From positions 4,712,001-4,776,000 of the forward strand of contig NZ_CP033381.1 of the NCBI RefSeq assembly GCF_016865255.1: a DNA stretch of 64,000 nucleotides, given 5' to 3'. The stretch comes from Methylomonas sp. LW13 (lineage in GTDB: Bacteria > Pseudomonadota > Gammaproteobacteria > Methylococcales > Methylomonadaceae). The stretch's first letter is position 1. Each line of letters starts with the position of its first letter. Below are positions 17,518-26,672 of the stretch, piece by piece. The notes beneath the pieces were generated by a model. The model saw only the letters and a program-made list of their open reading frames with translations. It did no database searches and was not told the DNA's origin. The translations under genes were made by a program, and so were the position numbers.

Positions 17518-17865
17518 AGCCACCCCGTAAATAGCCAATAGCTATCGTTTAAATGATAACAATCGATTATAAGTCGATCATCGCGCAGAAACGCGCCTCG
17601 GCAGCCAAAGCCGCGACTTAAAATAAAGTCTAAGCAGTCTTTGGTTACCCGCACAAGCGGCATATACTGGCTACAGTGGGCAGCCACATTTCCACAATAG
17701 CTATAACTTTCCCACAAAATCTGTGGATAACTCTGTTGGCAACCCGTTAAAAGCCACGCTAAGTTGTTGCTGTGCTTAGAGTGGCGTTAAATTGTCTAAA
17801 ATTTATACAATATTCATTTCTTTACACAAACCGGCACTTCGACCGGCCCCAGCCAAGGATCACAG
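17518..17865. other. Intergenic region between oxyR and the DUF815 gene
   Basis: A 348-base divergent promoter region. It is AT-rich near 17690-17820. On the plus strand, tacaat at about 17803-17808 before the DUF815 gene resembles a -10 element. No RNA gene or repeat was recognised. Confidence 0.5.
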
Positions 17866-18642
17866 ATGATAGATTGGAACCACACCTATGCGGCAATTTG
17901 GCGCCAGCGCCAGGCGTTTCTGCGTCCCGTTCGGCAAATCGATCCGATCCGGCTGGATCAACTGCTGGGCATAGAGCCGCAAAAGCAGCAAATGATAGAC
18001 AACACGCTGCGCTTTCTGGCGGGACTGCCGGCGAATAATGCCTTGTTGTGGGGCGCGCGCGGCACTGGCAAGTCCTCGCTGGTGAAAGCCTTGTTGAACG
18101 AATATTTGCACGAAGGTTTACGAGTCATCGAAGTCGATAAGCAAGATTTGCTGTATCTGCCGGAAATCGTCGACGACATCCGAGAACACAATCAGCGTTT
18201 CATTATTTATTGCGACGATCTGTCTTTCGAGAACGGCGATGCCCTATACAAGCCGCTAAAGAGCGTGTTGGAAGGCTCTATTGAATTACCACCGGAGAAT
18301 GTGTTGTTTTACGCCACGTCCAATCGCCGCCATCTGCTGCCGGAACATATGCGCGACAATCTGGACACCCTGCTGGTTGACAACGAGGTGCATTATTCCG
18401 ACACCATAGAGGAAAAAATCTCGCTGTCCGACCGCTTCGGTTTGCGGCTGGCGTTTTACCCGCAACATACCCAGACTTACTTGGACATTGTCGACAGTTA
18501 TTTCGTCGATTATCCCGGCAACCGTGAGGCTTTGCACAAGGCCGCGTTGGACTTTGCCCATCAGAATGCCGCCAAAAACGGCAGAACCGCGAAGCAATTT
18601 TTCAATGCCTTTAGTAATGACGAGCATACCGAACAGCTGTAA
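17866..18642 (+). CDS. DUF815-family AAA+ ATPase
   Basis: A 258-residue protein with Walker A GARGTGKSSLVKALLNEY near residue 65 and Walker B-like FIIYCDDLSFE. Also present are the conserved SVLEGSIELPPENVLFYATS and the arginine-rich NRRHLLPEHM. These are the hallmarks of DUF815, a widespread family of small AAA+ proteins whose role is not firmly known. It ends QFFNAFSNDEHTEQL. The gene is single, with no partner overlapping it. ATP binding is clear; the target is unknown. Confidence 0.88.
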   Translation: MIDWNHTYAAIWRQRQAFLRPVRQIDPIRLDQLLGIEPQKQQMIDNTLRFLAGLPANNALLWGARGTGKSSLVKALLNEYLHEGLRVIEVDKQDLLYLPEIVDDIREHNQRFIIYCDDLSFENGDALYKPLKSVLEGSIELPPENVLFYATSNRRHLLPEHMRDNLDTLLVDNEVHYSDTIEEKISLSDRFGLRLAFYPQHTQTYLDIVDSYFVDYPGNREALHKAALDFAHQNAAKNGRTAKQFFNAFSNDEHTEQL

Positions 18643-18760
18643 CTCCGTTCTAAACAAAGCGGCTCTCGGACTGGCGGGAGCCCGCTTAATACTTTGGCCC
18701 CCGATTTCGCAGGATTAACGGTATCGCGGAAATAATTACCAATAGAGCCGGCAATACTGT

Positions 18761-19300
18761 CTATTTAAAATCTTCGTCATCGAGAATAATCGAGCCGTCC
18801 TGCGCCCAATTCACTTGGGTGATACCCGGCTCCTCGGCTTCCAGCGCTTTAATAATCGCTTCTTTTTCATTCAGGAGTATTTGCTGCGCCCGCACCTGAT
18901 CGGCCAAGGCCCGGTTTTCCAACAACATCCGTTTGTGCGCCAGACCGTTCTCGACCACATTGACAATTTCCAGATTGCTCCAGGGCTTGTTGATAAAGCG
19001 AAACACTTCCGCCTCATTGATGGCGTGCTGGGCGCCTTCCAGATCGGCAAAGCCGGTCAACACAATGCGCACAGCATCCGGCTGCATGCGCTTGAATAAA
19101 ATCAAAAAATCGATACCGTTAATACCCGGCATTCGGTAATCGGAAATCACCAAATCAAAGCTATGTTCCTCAGCTAACAACAGCGCTTCCTCGCCGCTGG
19201 TTGCGGTAACGGGTTCGTACTGTTTCAGCAACCGCGTCAGCGCTTTCAGCACGTTCGGCTCGTCGTCGACGATGAGTATTTTAATATCTGCCTGGTTCAT
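18761..19300 (-). CDS. Response regulator receiver protein
   Basis: A 179-residue protein. Residues 5-125 form a receiver domain with acidic pocket VDDE, phospho-acceptor Asp54 (LVISDYRMPG), Thr in VLTGFAD and Lys in FINKPW. The remaining 50 residues are a helical tail (LENRALADQVRAQQILLNEK) ending in an acidic stretch DDEDFK, with no known output domain. It is similar to the receiver part of RpfG-like proteins. It lies 94 bases downstream of the hybrid kinase at 19395-20684 on the same strand and is likely its partner. Confidence 0.9.
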   Translation of the reverse strand: MNQADIKILIVDDEPNVLKALTRLLKQYEPVTATSGEEALLLAEEHSFDLVISDYRMPGINGIDFLILFKRMQPDAVRIVLTGFADLEGAQHAINEAEVFRFINKPWSNLEIVNVVENGLAHKRMLLENRALADQVRAQQILLNEKEAIIKALEAEEPGITQVNWAQDGSIILDDEDFK

Positions 19301-19394
19301 GATTTTGCACTAACAGTGGTCTATTGATGACATAGTCTGGCAGGTAAAGCCCTGTCTGCAAGTTTAGTATTCAAAAACCGCCAGACGCACCGGA

Positions 19395-20684
19395 CTATTC
19401 GGTAGACGCCGATTCCGGCGGCCGAATCGGCAGCCAGACTCGAAACCGGCTACCCTGCCCAAGCTGGCTGCTTACTTCGATTTTACCGCCATGTTTACGG
19501 ACGATATTCTGCGAAACCGACAACCCTAGCCCGGTGCCCTTGCCGACCGGCTTGGTGGTGAAGAACGGCTCAAACAAACGCGGCAGGTTCTCCGGGGCAA
19601 TACCTTTGCCGTTATCGCGGATTTCCACCCAGACATTCGGCTCCGTGCAACCGGTACTAATATGAATATCGCCTTTGGTATCAATTGCGTGCGCGGCGTT
19701 AATCAGTAAATTCATAAACACCTGATTCAATTGCGAAGGCAGGCAATAAATCTCCGGTATCTCGCCGTATTGCTTGTGCACGGTGCAATGGTACTTCAGC
19801 TCGTTGTTGATAATATTCAGCGTGGAATCCAACCCTTTATGCAAATCGGCCAATTCCCAATCGTTTTTATCGGCATGCGCAAAATCCTTCAAATCCTGAA
19901 TAATGTCACGCACCCGCGATAAACCTTCCATGGACTCAGCAATCAATTCCGGAATATCGCCGCGCAAATAGTCAAGCTGCTTGGTTTGTTTCAGCGTGCG
20001 CAAATTTTGCAGCGCCTCCTCAGAAAAGTTTTTTTCGGCTAAAGCGGCGTTGTAAGCATCCATCACGCAAAAAACGTCGCACAAATAGCCGTTCAGCGTA
20101 TTCAAATTAGAATTGACGAAACCAATGGGATTATTGATTTCGTGGGCAATGCCGGCAGCCAGTTGCCCTATCGCCGCCAATTTTTCCGATTGCAATAGTT
20201 GCAAATGTACAGACTGATTCTCCTGATGCCGGCGTTGCACTTCGGCTTCCAGATAGGTATTTTGGTTTTTTAGCCAATCACGGGCATGCTTCAGTTCCAG
20301 CTGGGTTTTGATTCTGGCCAATAGAATCGACAAATGACACGGCTTGTAAAGATAATCCACCGCACCCAGTGACAAACCTCGCTCTTCCTCCAAATCAGAG
20401 GTCAAGGCGGTCACGAATATCACGGGAATATCGCCGGTTTTGGGATCGGCTTTTAACTGGCCGATGACTTCATACCCATCCATATCGGGCATCATCACAT
20501 CCAACAAAATCAAATCCGGCTTTGGCGCACCACCCGCCAATTGCAACGCACGCTGCCCGTTGGTCGCTACCAAAATCTGGTAATACGGGGCGAGAAACTG
20601 CCCGAAAACCGACAGGTTGATAGACTCGTCATCGACTAACAAAATGGTGGCTTGGCGCTCTGTCGATTGTTTATCGGATTCCAT
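19395..20684 (-). CDS. Receiver-histidine kinase hybrid (soluble)
   Basis: A 429-residue protein with an N-terminal receiver domain (LLVDDE; Asp62 in ILLDVMMPDMDG; Lys in YLYKPCH). A coiled coil (about 135-165) follows, then a HisKA domain with phospho-His181 in GIAHEINNPIGF and an HATPase domain (NLLINAAHAI; DNGKGIAPENL; GKGTGLGLSV). There is no membrane helix, so it acts in the cytosol and takes its input through the receiver. It is divergent from the corrinoid operon and precedes the receiver protein at 18761-19300. Confidence 0.93.
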   Translation of the reverse strand: MESDKQSTERQATILLVDDESINLSVFGQFLAPYYQILVATNGQRALQLAGGAPKPDLILLDVMMPDMDGYEVIGQLKADPKTGDIPVIFVTALTSDLEEERGLSLGAVDYLYKPCHLSILLARIKTQLELKHARDWLKNQNTYLEAEVQRRHQENQSVHLQLLQSEKLAAIGQLAAGIAHEINNPIGFVNSNLNTLNGYLCDVFCVMDAYNAALAEKNFSEEALQNLRTLKQTKQLDYLRGDIPELIAESMEGLSRVRDIIQDLKDFAHADKNDWELADLHKGLDSTLNIINNELKYHCTVHKQYGEIPEIYCLPSQLNQVFMNLLINAAHAIDTKGDIHISTGCTEPNVWVEIRDNGKGIAPENLPRLFEPFFTTKPVGKGTGLGLSVSQNIVRKHGGKIEVSSQLGQGSRFRVWLPIRPPESASTE

Positions 20685-21078
20685 CTAAATTCCGTTGGCT
20701 TGGGTGAACCATGATCTGGATTGACTGCAAGCGTCTCAGGCAAGCCGATTCCGGTCACGAACCCGCTTTTTGGCGCATCGGCAAAGTTTACCCGATTGTT
20801 GATGACATTCCAGCATGAACAGTGTGCCGATAGCCTAAAGTGCCTTTTGGCACTGCTTATAACCGCATATCACGGAGTTTATGCCGTAAAAGCCAATCTG
20901 ATAAAGACAAATCGCTTACGCCACAAGATTGGATCAGCGAAACCACCAATACACACTAAAATAAAAGGGGAAAACCACTGGCTGTTTTGCCCATGCCGAA
21001 TAGATCAAACCCCATCATGCCAGGCCTCAACGAAAGCGAAAGCGCAATTGCTACTACTCCTACAGGTTTCCATCGCCT
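20685..21078. other. Divergent promoter region between the hybrid kinase and the corrinoid operon
   Basis: This 394-base stretch has no supported gene. It contains a hairpin agtgcc-tttt-ggcact at 20839-20854. The tggcac in it resembles a sigma-54 -24 element, but no GC is present at the -12 spacing. No cobalamin riboswitch (B12 box) was recognised, although the downstream genes use a corrinoid. A short aaaataaaagggg stretch occurs near 20957-20971. Confidence 0.5.
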
Positions 21079-22716
21079 ATGACCATCATCCCTCCCGATA
21101 CCGGACTGCCGGCACACCCAGCTGGCGATATGCTGGCAACGGTCGGCAGTAACGATCAGACGTTACGCATACTGCTCAAATCCGATCTGTCGGTACGCCA
21201 AGTCCTCGACACCACCGATTTGCGCGTACGCGCTGCCTGCGGCGGTTTGGGCACCTGTGGCGCGTGTCTGATTCAAACCGTCGACGGCGAATTTAACCCA
21301 CCGACGCTGGCGGAACGGCAAAAGCTGCTTCCTGAAGATTTGGCTGGCGGCATACGTTTAGCCTGCCAGTTGCGGGCACGCAGCGACTGCACGCTTTATC
21401 TGGACAATCCGGCGCCGCATTCCGCCTGGAAAAGTCTGGACCCCACCCCGCTTTATCAAGCCCACGCTAATCCTACCGTTTCCGAGTATGTCTACGGGGT
21501 GGCGGTAGACCTGGGGACAACACACATCCGCCTATCGTTGTGGAATCGGCAATCCGGCCGACGCATCGGCACCCGTTACAGCATCAATCCACAAGTCGCG
21601 CATGGCGCGGACATTCTGACCCGGCTGGATGCCGAGCGTCTGGACGATCAAGATTGCCGACGCATAGGCCGGGAAGCGCGCGCGGCCATCATCGACGGCA
21701 TACGCGACATTCTCAGCCGCGATATGGGCGAAATAACGCCGATACTGGCGGAACTGGGCAAAGTATTAATAGTGGGCAATACCGCGATGTTGACGCTGAT
21801 TTGCGGCAATAGCGGCGACAGCCTCTACCAGCCCGAGAACTGGCAAAGCCCTATCGCCTGTCTGCCCGTCGATGTCGATGCCTGGCGGCAGACATGGCGC
21901 ACGCCGCATGCCGACATCGACATCGCCCAACCGCTGGCTGGTTTTATTGGTTCGGATTTACTGGCCGACCTGCTCGCTACCGGCATTACTGAACAATCGC
22001 AACCGATGCTGTTGGCCGACTTCGGCACTAATACCGAAATCGCCGTGTGGGACGGCAGCAACCTGTGGGTCAGTTCCGTGCCGGGCGGCCCCGCTTTCGA
22101 AGGCGTAGGTATGCGCAACGGTTTAACCGCAGAAGCCGGCGCGATTTGCAAAGTGTCGGCAAGCGGCTTACGGACGATAGGAGATGTCCAGGCGCGCGGC
22201 TACTGCGCCAGCGGCTTCATTGATGCCATTGCCTTGCTACTGGACCAAAAGCATCTGAAACCGTCCGGACGCTTCGCCGAACCGCTGTCCGAACAAGGCT
22301 TTTTATTGCAAACCAACATGCCCAAAAGTGCCATTTTTGCGAGCGACATCGATATTTTCCAGCGTGCCAAGGCATCGACAGCCGCTGCCATGTCACAATT
22401 GATGTCGTACGCAGGCTTGGCAATAAGCGATTTGAATCGTCTGTGGATTTGCGGAAGTTTTGGTCAACATTTGGACCTAAACAGCGGGTTTCGGGTTGGC
22501 TTACTGCCTCCTATACCCCCCGAACGGGTCAGCCTGCTGACCAATGCCAGTCTGGCCGGCTGCGAACAACTGCTGTTGAATCCGGCCGGGCCAAGTCTGT
22601 TAAACAATATTGTGCAACGGGCGCGCGTGGTCAATCTTGGCGGGGTTTTCGAATATGAAAACCGCTTTATCGACAATTTACGCTTGCAGCCCATGTCCAT
22701 CGAGGAATTCGAATAA
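21079..22716 (+). CDS. RACo/RamA-type ATP-dependent reductive activator of corrinoid proteins
   Basis: A 545-residue protein. The N terminus is a plant-type [2Fe-2S] ferredoxin domain with Cys54, Cys60, Cys63 and Cys96 (ACGGLGTCGACLIQT ... RLACQ). The rest is an ASKHA fold: VAVDLGTTHIRLSLWN, VGNTAMLTLICG, LADFGTNTEIAVWDG, PGGPAFEGVGMRNGLTAEAG and CGSFGQHLD. Proteins of this build reduce inactivated Co(II) corrinoid to the working Co(I) state with ATP. The stop overlaps the start of the corrinoid protein by one base (TAATG). This is the first gene of a six-gene coupled operon. The [4Fe-4S] type of RamA is excluded by the N-terminal motif. Confidence 0.9.
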   Translation: MTIIPPDTGLPAHPAGDMLATVGSNDQTLRILLKSDLSVRQVLDTTDLRVRAACGGLGTCGACLIQTVDGEFNPPTLAERQKLLPEDLAGGIRLACQLRARSDCTLYLDNPAPHSAWKSLDPTPLYQAHANPTVSEYVYGVAVDLGTTHIRLSLWNRQSGRRIGTRYSINPQVAHGADILTRLDAERLDDQDCRRIGREARAAIIDGIRDILSRDMGEITPILAELGKVLIVGNTAMLTLICGNSGDSLYQPENWQSPIACLPVDVDAWRQTWRTPHADIDIAQPLAGFIGSDLLADLLATGITEQSQPMLLADFGTNTEIAVWDGSNLWVSSVPGGPAFEGVGMRNGLTAEAGAICKVSASGLRTIGDVQARGYCASGFIDAIALLLDQKHLKPSGRFAEPLSEQGFLLQTNMPKSAIFASDIDIFQRAKASTAAAMSQLMSYAGLAISDLNRLWICGSFGQHLDLNSGFRVGLLPPIPPERVSLLTNASLAGCEQLLLNPAGPSLLNNIVQRARVVNLGGVFEYENRFIDNLRLQPMSIEEFE

Positions 22717-23381
22717 TGCTCGACGCTTATATTCAATCCTATAACCAGGCGGTATTCGAAACCGATAAGCCGGCCGCCCTGGAGGTCGTCAATCACGCCT
22801 TAAACGACGGATTCAGCCCCGAGGATATCGTCTTCAAATTAGTCATCCCGGCCATCGAGTTGATGATGACCTTAATCGAAAAAGATCCGGACGCCAATCT
22901 GGCCCAGCATTTCATGACCGCGCAAATTGCGGCCGACGTCACCGAAAAAATGCTGGAGAAGTTCAGTAAACCCCCGGAAATGATAGGACGGGTCGTCATC
23001 GGCGCAGCTTACGGTGACCTGCATTCCCTGGGCAAACGGATCGTCAGCGGCTGCTTGAAATCACTGATGGTGGATGTGGTCGATCTGGGCACCAACGTCA
23101 CAGCCGAAAAATTCGTCGATACCGCGGTATCCGAGAGCGCCCAAGTCATCGCGGTATCCGCAATGATGGTCCACACCGCCACCAGCGCAAAAGGCAGTCT
23201 GGGCGTGCGCAGTTTGTTACAGGAGCGTGGCCTGGAACAGCAAATCAAACTGGCGGTAGGCGGCGCTCCCTACCGTTTCGATCCTGAGTTGTACACCAAG
23301 GTCGGCGCGGATGCCTGGGCGCCGGATGGCGTCACCGCGGCCAAAGTCATTGTCGATCTGATTCGCGAGGTCAAGCCATGA
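22716..23381 (+). CDS. Corrinoid (methyl-carrier) protein
   Basis: A 221-residue protein of the MtaC/MttC/MetH-cap-plus-B12 type. Residues 1-85 are the helical cap. Residues 90-221 are the Rossmann B12 domain with the base-off motif DLHSLG (Asp101, His103, Gly106) that supplies the lower axial His ligand. Further B12 contacts are suggested by VIAVSAMMVHT and LAVGGAPYR. It should carry a methyl group between a methyltransferase and an acceptor. It overlaps the UroD-like gene by four bases (ATGA). The RACo-like protein upstream is its likely reactivator. Confidence 0.92.
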   Translation: MLDAYIQSYNQAVFETDKPAALEVVNHALNDGFSPEDIVFKLVIPAIELMMTLIEKDPDANLAQHFMTAQIAADVTEKMLEKFSKPPEMIGRVVIGAAYGDLHSLGKRIVSGCLKSLMVDVVDLGTNVTAEKFVDTAVSESAQVIAVSAMMVHTATSAKGSLGVRSLLQERGLEQQIKLAVGGAPYRFDPELYTKVGADAWAPDGVTAAKVIVDLIREVKP

Positions 23382-24406
23382 CACCTTTGGAAATCCTCAC
23401 CGCAGCGATGACCGGCAGCCCCGCGCCGCGCGTTCCGGTTTTTTGCAATCTGCCCGATCACGGCGCACGGGAATTGGGCATGCCTGCCAAGCAATACTTC
23501 AGCAAGGGCGAATATGTGGCCGACGGCCAATTACGCCTGTTGCGGCGCTACGGCTACGACAACATCTGGAGCCTGCATTATGTCGGCAAAGAAGCGGAAT
23601 TGCTGGGTTGCCGGGAAATCCTGTTTGCCGACGACGGTGCGCCGAATGTCGCTGACTTCGTCATCAAAAATCTGGACGACATTGCCAAACTCGAAATTCC
23701 CACCGACATTACACTTCACCCAGCCTGGCAATCGGTTTCCGACTGTCTAAAGATTTTGCAAAGTGAAGTCGGCACTACACATCCGACTTGCGCCTACGTC
23801 ACGGCCTCGACCACGTTACCGGCCATCTTGATGGGTATGGATAAATGGATGGAGTTATTCCTGCTGGGTCCTTTTGATGTCCGCGACGAACTGCTGCGCA
23901 AATGCTCGGATTTCTGCCAGCAGGAATTCGCCGCCTTACGGGCCTTGGGCGCCAATGTATTGATTTACTCCACGCCATTTGGCTCGCCCTACTTCGTCAG
24001 CCGCAAGCAAATTGAGCAAACAGTACTGCCCTGGATGCGCCGCGACTTGCTGCCGGGCGGTAGTGAAGGCCTAGTTTATTACTGCGGCATGGCGGCTTTT
24101 AACGATGTGATCGATTTGGTTTTCGATGAACTTCACATCAAAATTCACCACATCAGCCCACTCGCCGACTTAGCCGAAGCCAAACGCCTGATCGGTAATC
24201 GCGGCCTGACCTGCGGGGTCATCGACGATATAAAAATGATTCACTGGAGCGTCGAGCAAACCCGCGCCGAAGTGCAGCGTATTGTCGAAATCGGCAAAAC
24301 CGGCGGCCATTTTTTGTTCGGTAACGGCGTCATGCCAATGGCCGTGCCCGAGGCCAACATTCGGACCATGGTCGATGCAGCATTCGAATACGGGAGACTG
24401 CCATGA
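23378..24406 (+). CDS. UroD/MtaA-family methyltransferase
   Basis: A 342-residue protein of the uroporphyrinogen decarboxylase superfamily (TIM barrel). Its context with a corrinoid protein points to the MtaA/CmuA methyltransferase branch and not to haem synthesis. The usual zinc motif HxCG appears changed to YYCG near residue 235, with further Cys at SDFC and LTCGVIDD. This suggests a modified zinc site or an altered substrate. CmuA, the chloromethane methyltransferase, joins such a domain and a corrinoid domain in one chain; here they are separate genes. The natural methyl donor cannot be told from sequence. It overlaps both neighbours by four bases. Confidence 0.85.
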   Translation: MTPLEILTAAMTGSPAPRVPVFCNLPDHGARELGMPAKQYFSKGEYVADGQLRLLRRYGYDNIWSLHYVGKEAELLGCREILFADDGAPNVADFVIKNLDDIAKLEIPTDITLHPAWQSVSDCLKILQSEVGTTHPTCAYVTASTTLPAILMGMDKWMELFLLGPFDVRDELLRKCSDFCQQEFAALRALGANVLIYSTPFGSPYFVSRKQIEQTVLPWMRRDLLPGGSEGLVYYCGMAAFNDVIDLVFDELHIKIHHISPLADLAEAKRLIGNRGLTCGVIDDIKMIHWSVEQTRAEVQRIVEIGKTGGHFLFGNGVMPMAVPEANIRTMVDAAFEYGRLP

Positions 24407-25023
24407 AAACCTTCGCGATACATCCGGAAAATCAAACTCCGCTGACCATGGTGGGCTGCGGCATTTTGCGTAAGGAAGTGGACGGACTAATCGCGAAAAA
24501 TCACTGGAACGTGCATACCCATTATCTGGATTCAGCCTTGCACAATTACCTGAATCGTTTGTCGACCGAGCTGAATCAGGCGCTGGAAGAACGCGAGAAA
24601 CTCGGTGAAAAAACCGTGGTGTTTTACGGCGGCTGCCACCCGTTGATGGAAAAATATCTGGAGGGCCACCACACTTGCCGCACCCACGGCCAAAACTGTA
24701 TCGTCATGCTGCTCGGCTACGAGTTATTCATGCAGGAACTGGAAAAAGGCGCGTATTTTTTACTGGAAGACTGGGCCTTGACCTGGGAACCCATGATCAC
24801 CGCCTGCTTCGGCGCAAACATGACGGTGATCAGGGAGATATTTCACAGTAGTCATAAATATATTCTGGCGCTGCGTACCCCGTGTAACGGCGATTTCAGC
24901 GCCGCCGCCGAAACCGCTGCGCGCTTCGTGGATTTGCCGCTGGCATGGATGGATGTCAGCCTGAAGCATTTGGAAACCGTTTTGGCGGATGCCATTCAAC
25001 GCCGGCTTGCTGCGGAACAATGA
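24403..25023 (+). CDS. DUF1638-family protein
   Basis: A 206-residue protein of DUF1638, a family of unknown function that recurs beside corrinoid methyltransferase genes. Conserved cysteines and histidines stand out: [10 protein letters not shown] near residue 20, [15 protein letters not shown] near 75, and [11 protein letters not shown] near 92. These suggest a metal or cofactor site. C-terminal [15 protein letters not shown] is also typical of the family. It starts in the stop of the UroD-like gene and ends in the start of the kinase gene (ATGA at both). A role in methyl-group handling or cofactor binding is inference from context. Confidence 0.85.
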   Translation: MKTFAIHPENQTPLTMVGCGILRKEVDGLIAKNHWNVHTHYLDSALHNYLNRLSTELNQALEEREKLGEKTVVFYGGCHPLMEKYLEGHHTCRTHGQNCIVMLLGYELFMQELEKGAYFLLEDWALTWEPMITACFGANMTVIREIFHSSHKYILALRTPCNGDFSAAAETAARFVDLPLAWMDVSLKHLETVLADAIQRRLAAEQ

Positions 25024-26672
25024 CCCAAGCGCCCTCCCATCAAGAGCTGCAGGACCAAATCAAGCAATTGGAAACCCGCGTCCGCAAACTTTCGGAAGAA
25101 AAAGCCAATCTGTATCTGATCCTGCACATGCTGGAGTTGTTAAACCCCATCGCCGGCGTCGAAGGATTGTTAGAGAGCTTAATGACTGCTTTGTGCGGCA
25201 GTTTGGGCGGCAGTAATGTCGAAATTTATTATCTGGACGCGGGGGCAATCCATTACGCCAATTTAGCCGGCGAACGCCAAATTATTGATCATATCGACGA
25301 TCCCTTAATCAACGAAGTTTTTCAGCAGCGCCGCTTTGTCGAACAAGCCACGGATTCTGAGCACACGCTACTGCGCGGCATGACGCCGGCTATTGCCTGC
25401 ACCTGGGTCATGCCCTTGCAGGTGGGCAAAGAATTAATCGGTGCCATCAAAATGACCGATATGTTGGGCTCCGCGCAAATGCGCGATTATCTATCGCCGT
25501 TTTTCTCGCACATGGCGCTGATATTGAGCAATGAAATCAAAACCCGCATCGCGGAAAGCGCGAACCAGGCCAAAAGTAATTTCCTGGCCACCATGTCGCA
25601 CGAAATCCGCACCCCGTTGAACGGTATCTTGGGAATGGCGCAACTGCTGAGTCTACCTGACTGCGACCCAAGCAAGCATCAAGAATGCGCCCGCACTATC
25701 CTCGCATCCGGACAGACTCTATTAACCCTGTTAAACGATGTGTTGGATTTGTCCAAAATCGAAGCCAATCGGCTGGAGCTGGTTTACTCTGCCGCGCAGC
25801 CTCGGCAAATCATCACCGAAGTCCAGTCGCTGTTCGGGGAAAGCGCACATCAGAAAAACCTGCAAATCGAAACCGTCTGGCTCGGCCCAAGCGAGCAATG
25901 CTATCTACTGGATCAAATCAGAGTCAGGCAAATGCTGTCAAATCTGGTCAGCAATGCCATCAAATTTACTAATCAAGGCGCGATCAAAATCCAGGTAATA
26001 GAGTTGCATCGGCAAGGTTCGCAAGCACAACTGGAATTTTCCGTGTCCGATCAAGGCATCGGCATTGCCGCCGACCAACAGAGCCTGCTTTTCAAACCCT
26101 TTACCCAAATCGACGCCAGTTCGACGCGGCGTTACGCCGGCACCGGCTTGGGCTTATCCATCGTGCAACGCTTTGCCGGGCTGATGCAGGGCGAAGCCGG
26201 CGTGGAGAGTAGTCCGGGCAGGGGCGCCCGGTTCTGGTTCAGAATTCGCTGCGACCTGGTTGACTGTCAACTGCATAACCACAATTCCACTCAACAGCGC
26301 TTACCCGTCCCTTGCGCGGAGCTGTATTCCGCTGCAGTCAATGCCGAACATTATCGAGATGCGCCAGCCCATCCGGAACAACCCTTCTTTGCGGCAGCCG
26401 ACCCGGCAATCAGTGCGGAAGACATCGCCTTGCTCCACCACAACCAAGAATTACGGCCGCTAATGGACGAACTCGATAACTTATTGGCCAAAAACATGTT
26501 CCATGCCATTAATCACGTTAAAGCATTGCAAAATTTACTGCGCGCTAGTGCGCTAGAACCACGGTTTTCCGAAATAGCTCAGTCGGTTAACGAAATGAAA
26601 TTCGACCAGGCACGCCAGCAGTTGCGGCAGCTTTATTCAGCCTTGGGTTGGAATGGAGTACAAACCGAATGA
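25020..26672 (+). CDS. Soluble histidine kinase of the corrinoid operon
   Basis: A 550-residue protein with an N-terminal coiled coil (residues 5-30) and a GAF-like sensory region (about 45-175). A HisKA domain has His194 in [16 protein letters not shown], followed by an HATPase domain ([28 protein letters not shown]). The C-terminal 120 residues lack a receiver; a His/Gln-rich linker leads to a helical domain ([20 protein letters not shown]). No membrane helix is seen, so it senses a cytosolic signal. The overlap with DUF1638 and with the GGDEF-EAL gene (ATGA both) makes it part of the methyl-transfer unit, perhaps reporting methylation or redox state of the corrinoid protein (inference). 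Confidence 0.9.
   Translation: MTQAPSHQELQDQIKQLETRVRKLSEEKANLYLILHMLELLNPIAGVEGLLESLMTALCGSLGGSNVEIYYLDAGAIHYANLAGERQIIDHIDDPLINEVFQQRRFVEQATDSEHTLLRGMTPAIACTWVMPLQVGKELIGAIKMTDMLGSAQMRDYLSPFFSHMALILSNEIKTRIAESANQAKSNFLATMSHEIRTPLNGILGMAQLLSLPDCDPSKHQECARTILASGQTLLTLLNDVLDLSKIEANRLELVYSAAQPRQIITEVQSLFGESAHQKNLQIETVWLGPSEQCYLLDQIRVRQMLSNLVSNAIKFTNQGAIKIQVIELHRQGSQAQLEFSVSDQGIGIAADQQSLLFKPFTQIDASSTRRYAGTGLGLSIVQRFAGLMQGEAGVESSPGRGARFWFRIRCDLVDCQLHNHNSTQQRLPVPCAELYSAAVNAEHYRDAPAHPEQPFFAAADPAISAEDIALLHHNQELRPLMDELDNLLAKNMFHAINHVKALQNLLRASALEPRFSEIAQSVNEMKFDQARQQLRQLYSALGWNGVQTE

Noticed and set aside
20848..20862. Sigma-54 promoter before the RACo-like gene (tggcac at 20848-20853)
   Set aside because: The -12 GC element is absent at the required spacing, and the tggcac is part of a short perfect hairpin.
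20685..21078. Cobalamin riboswitch upstream of the corrinoid operon
   Set aside because: No B12-box-like sequence or the expected long multi-stem fold was seen. Only a short hairpin at 20839-20854 is present.
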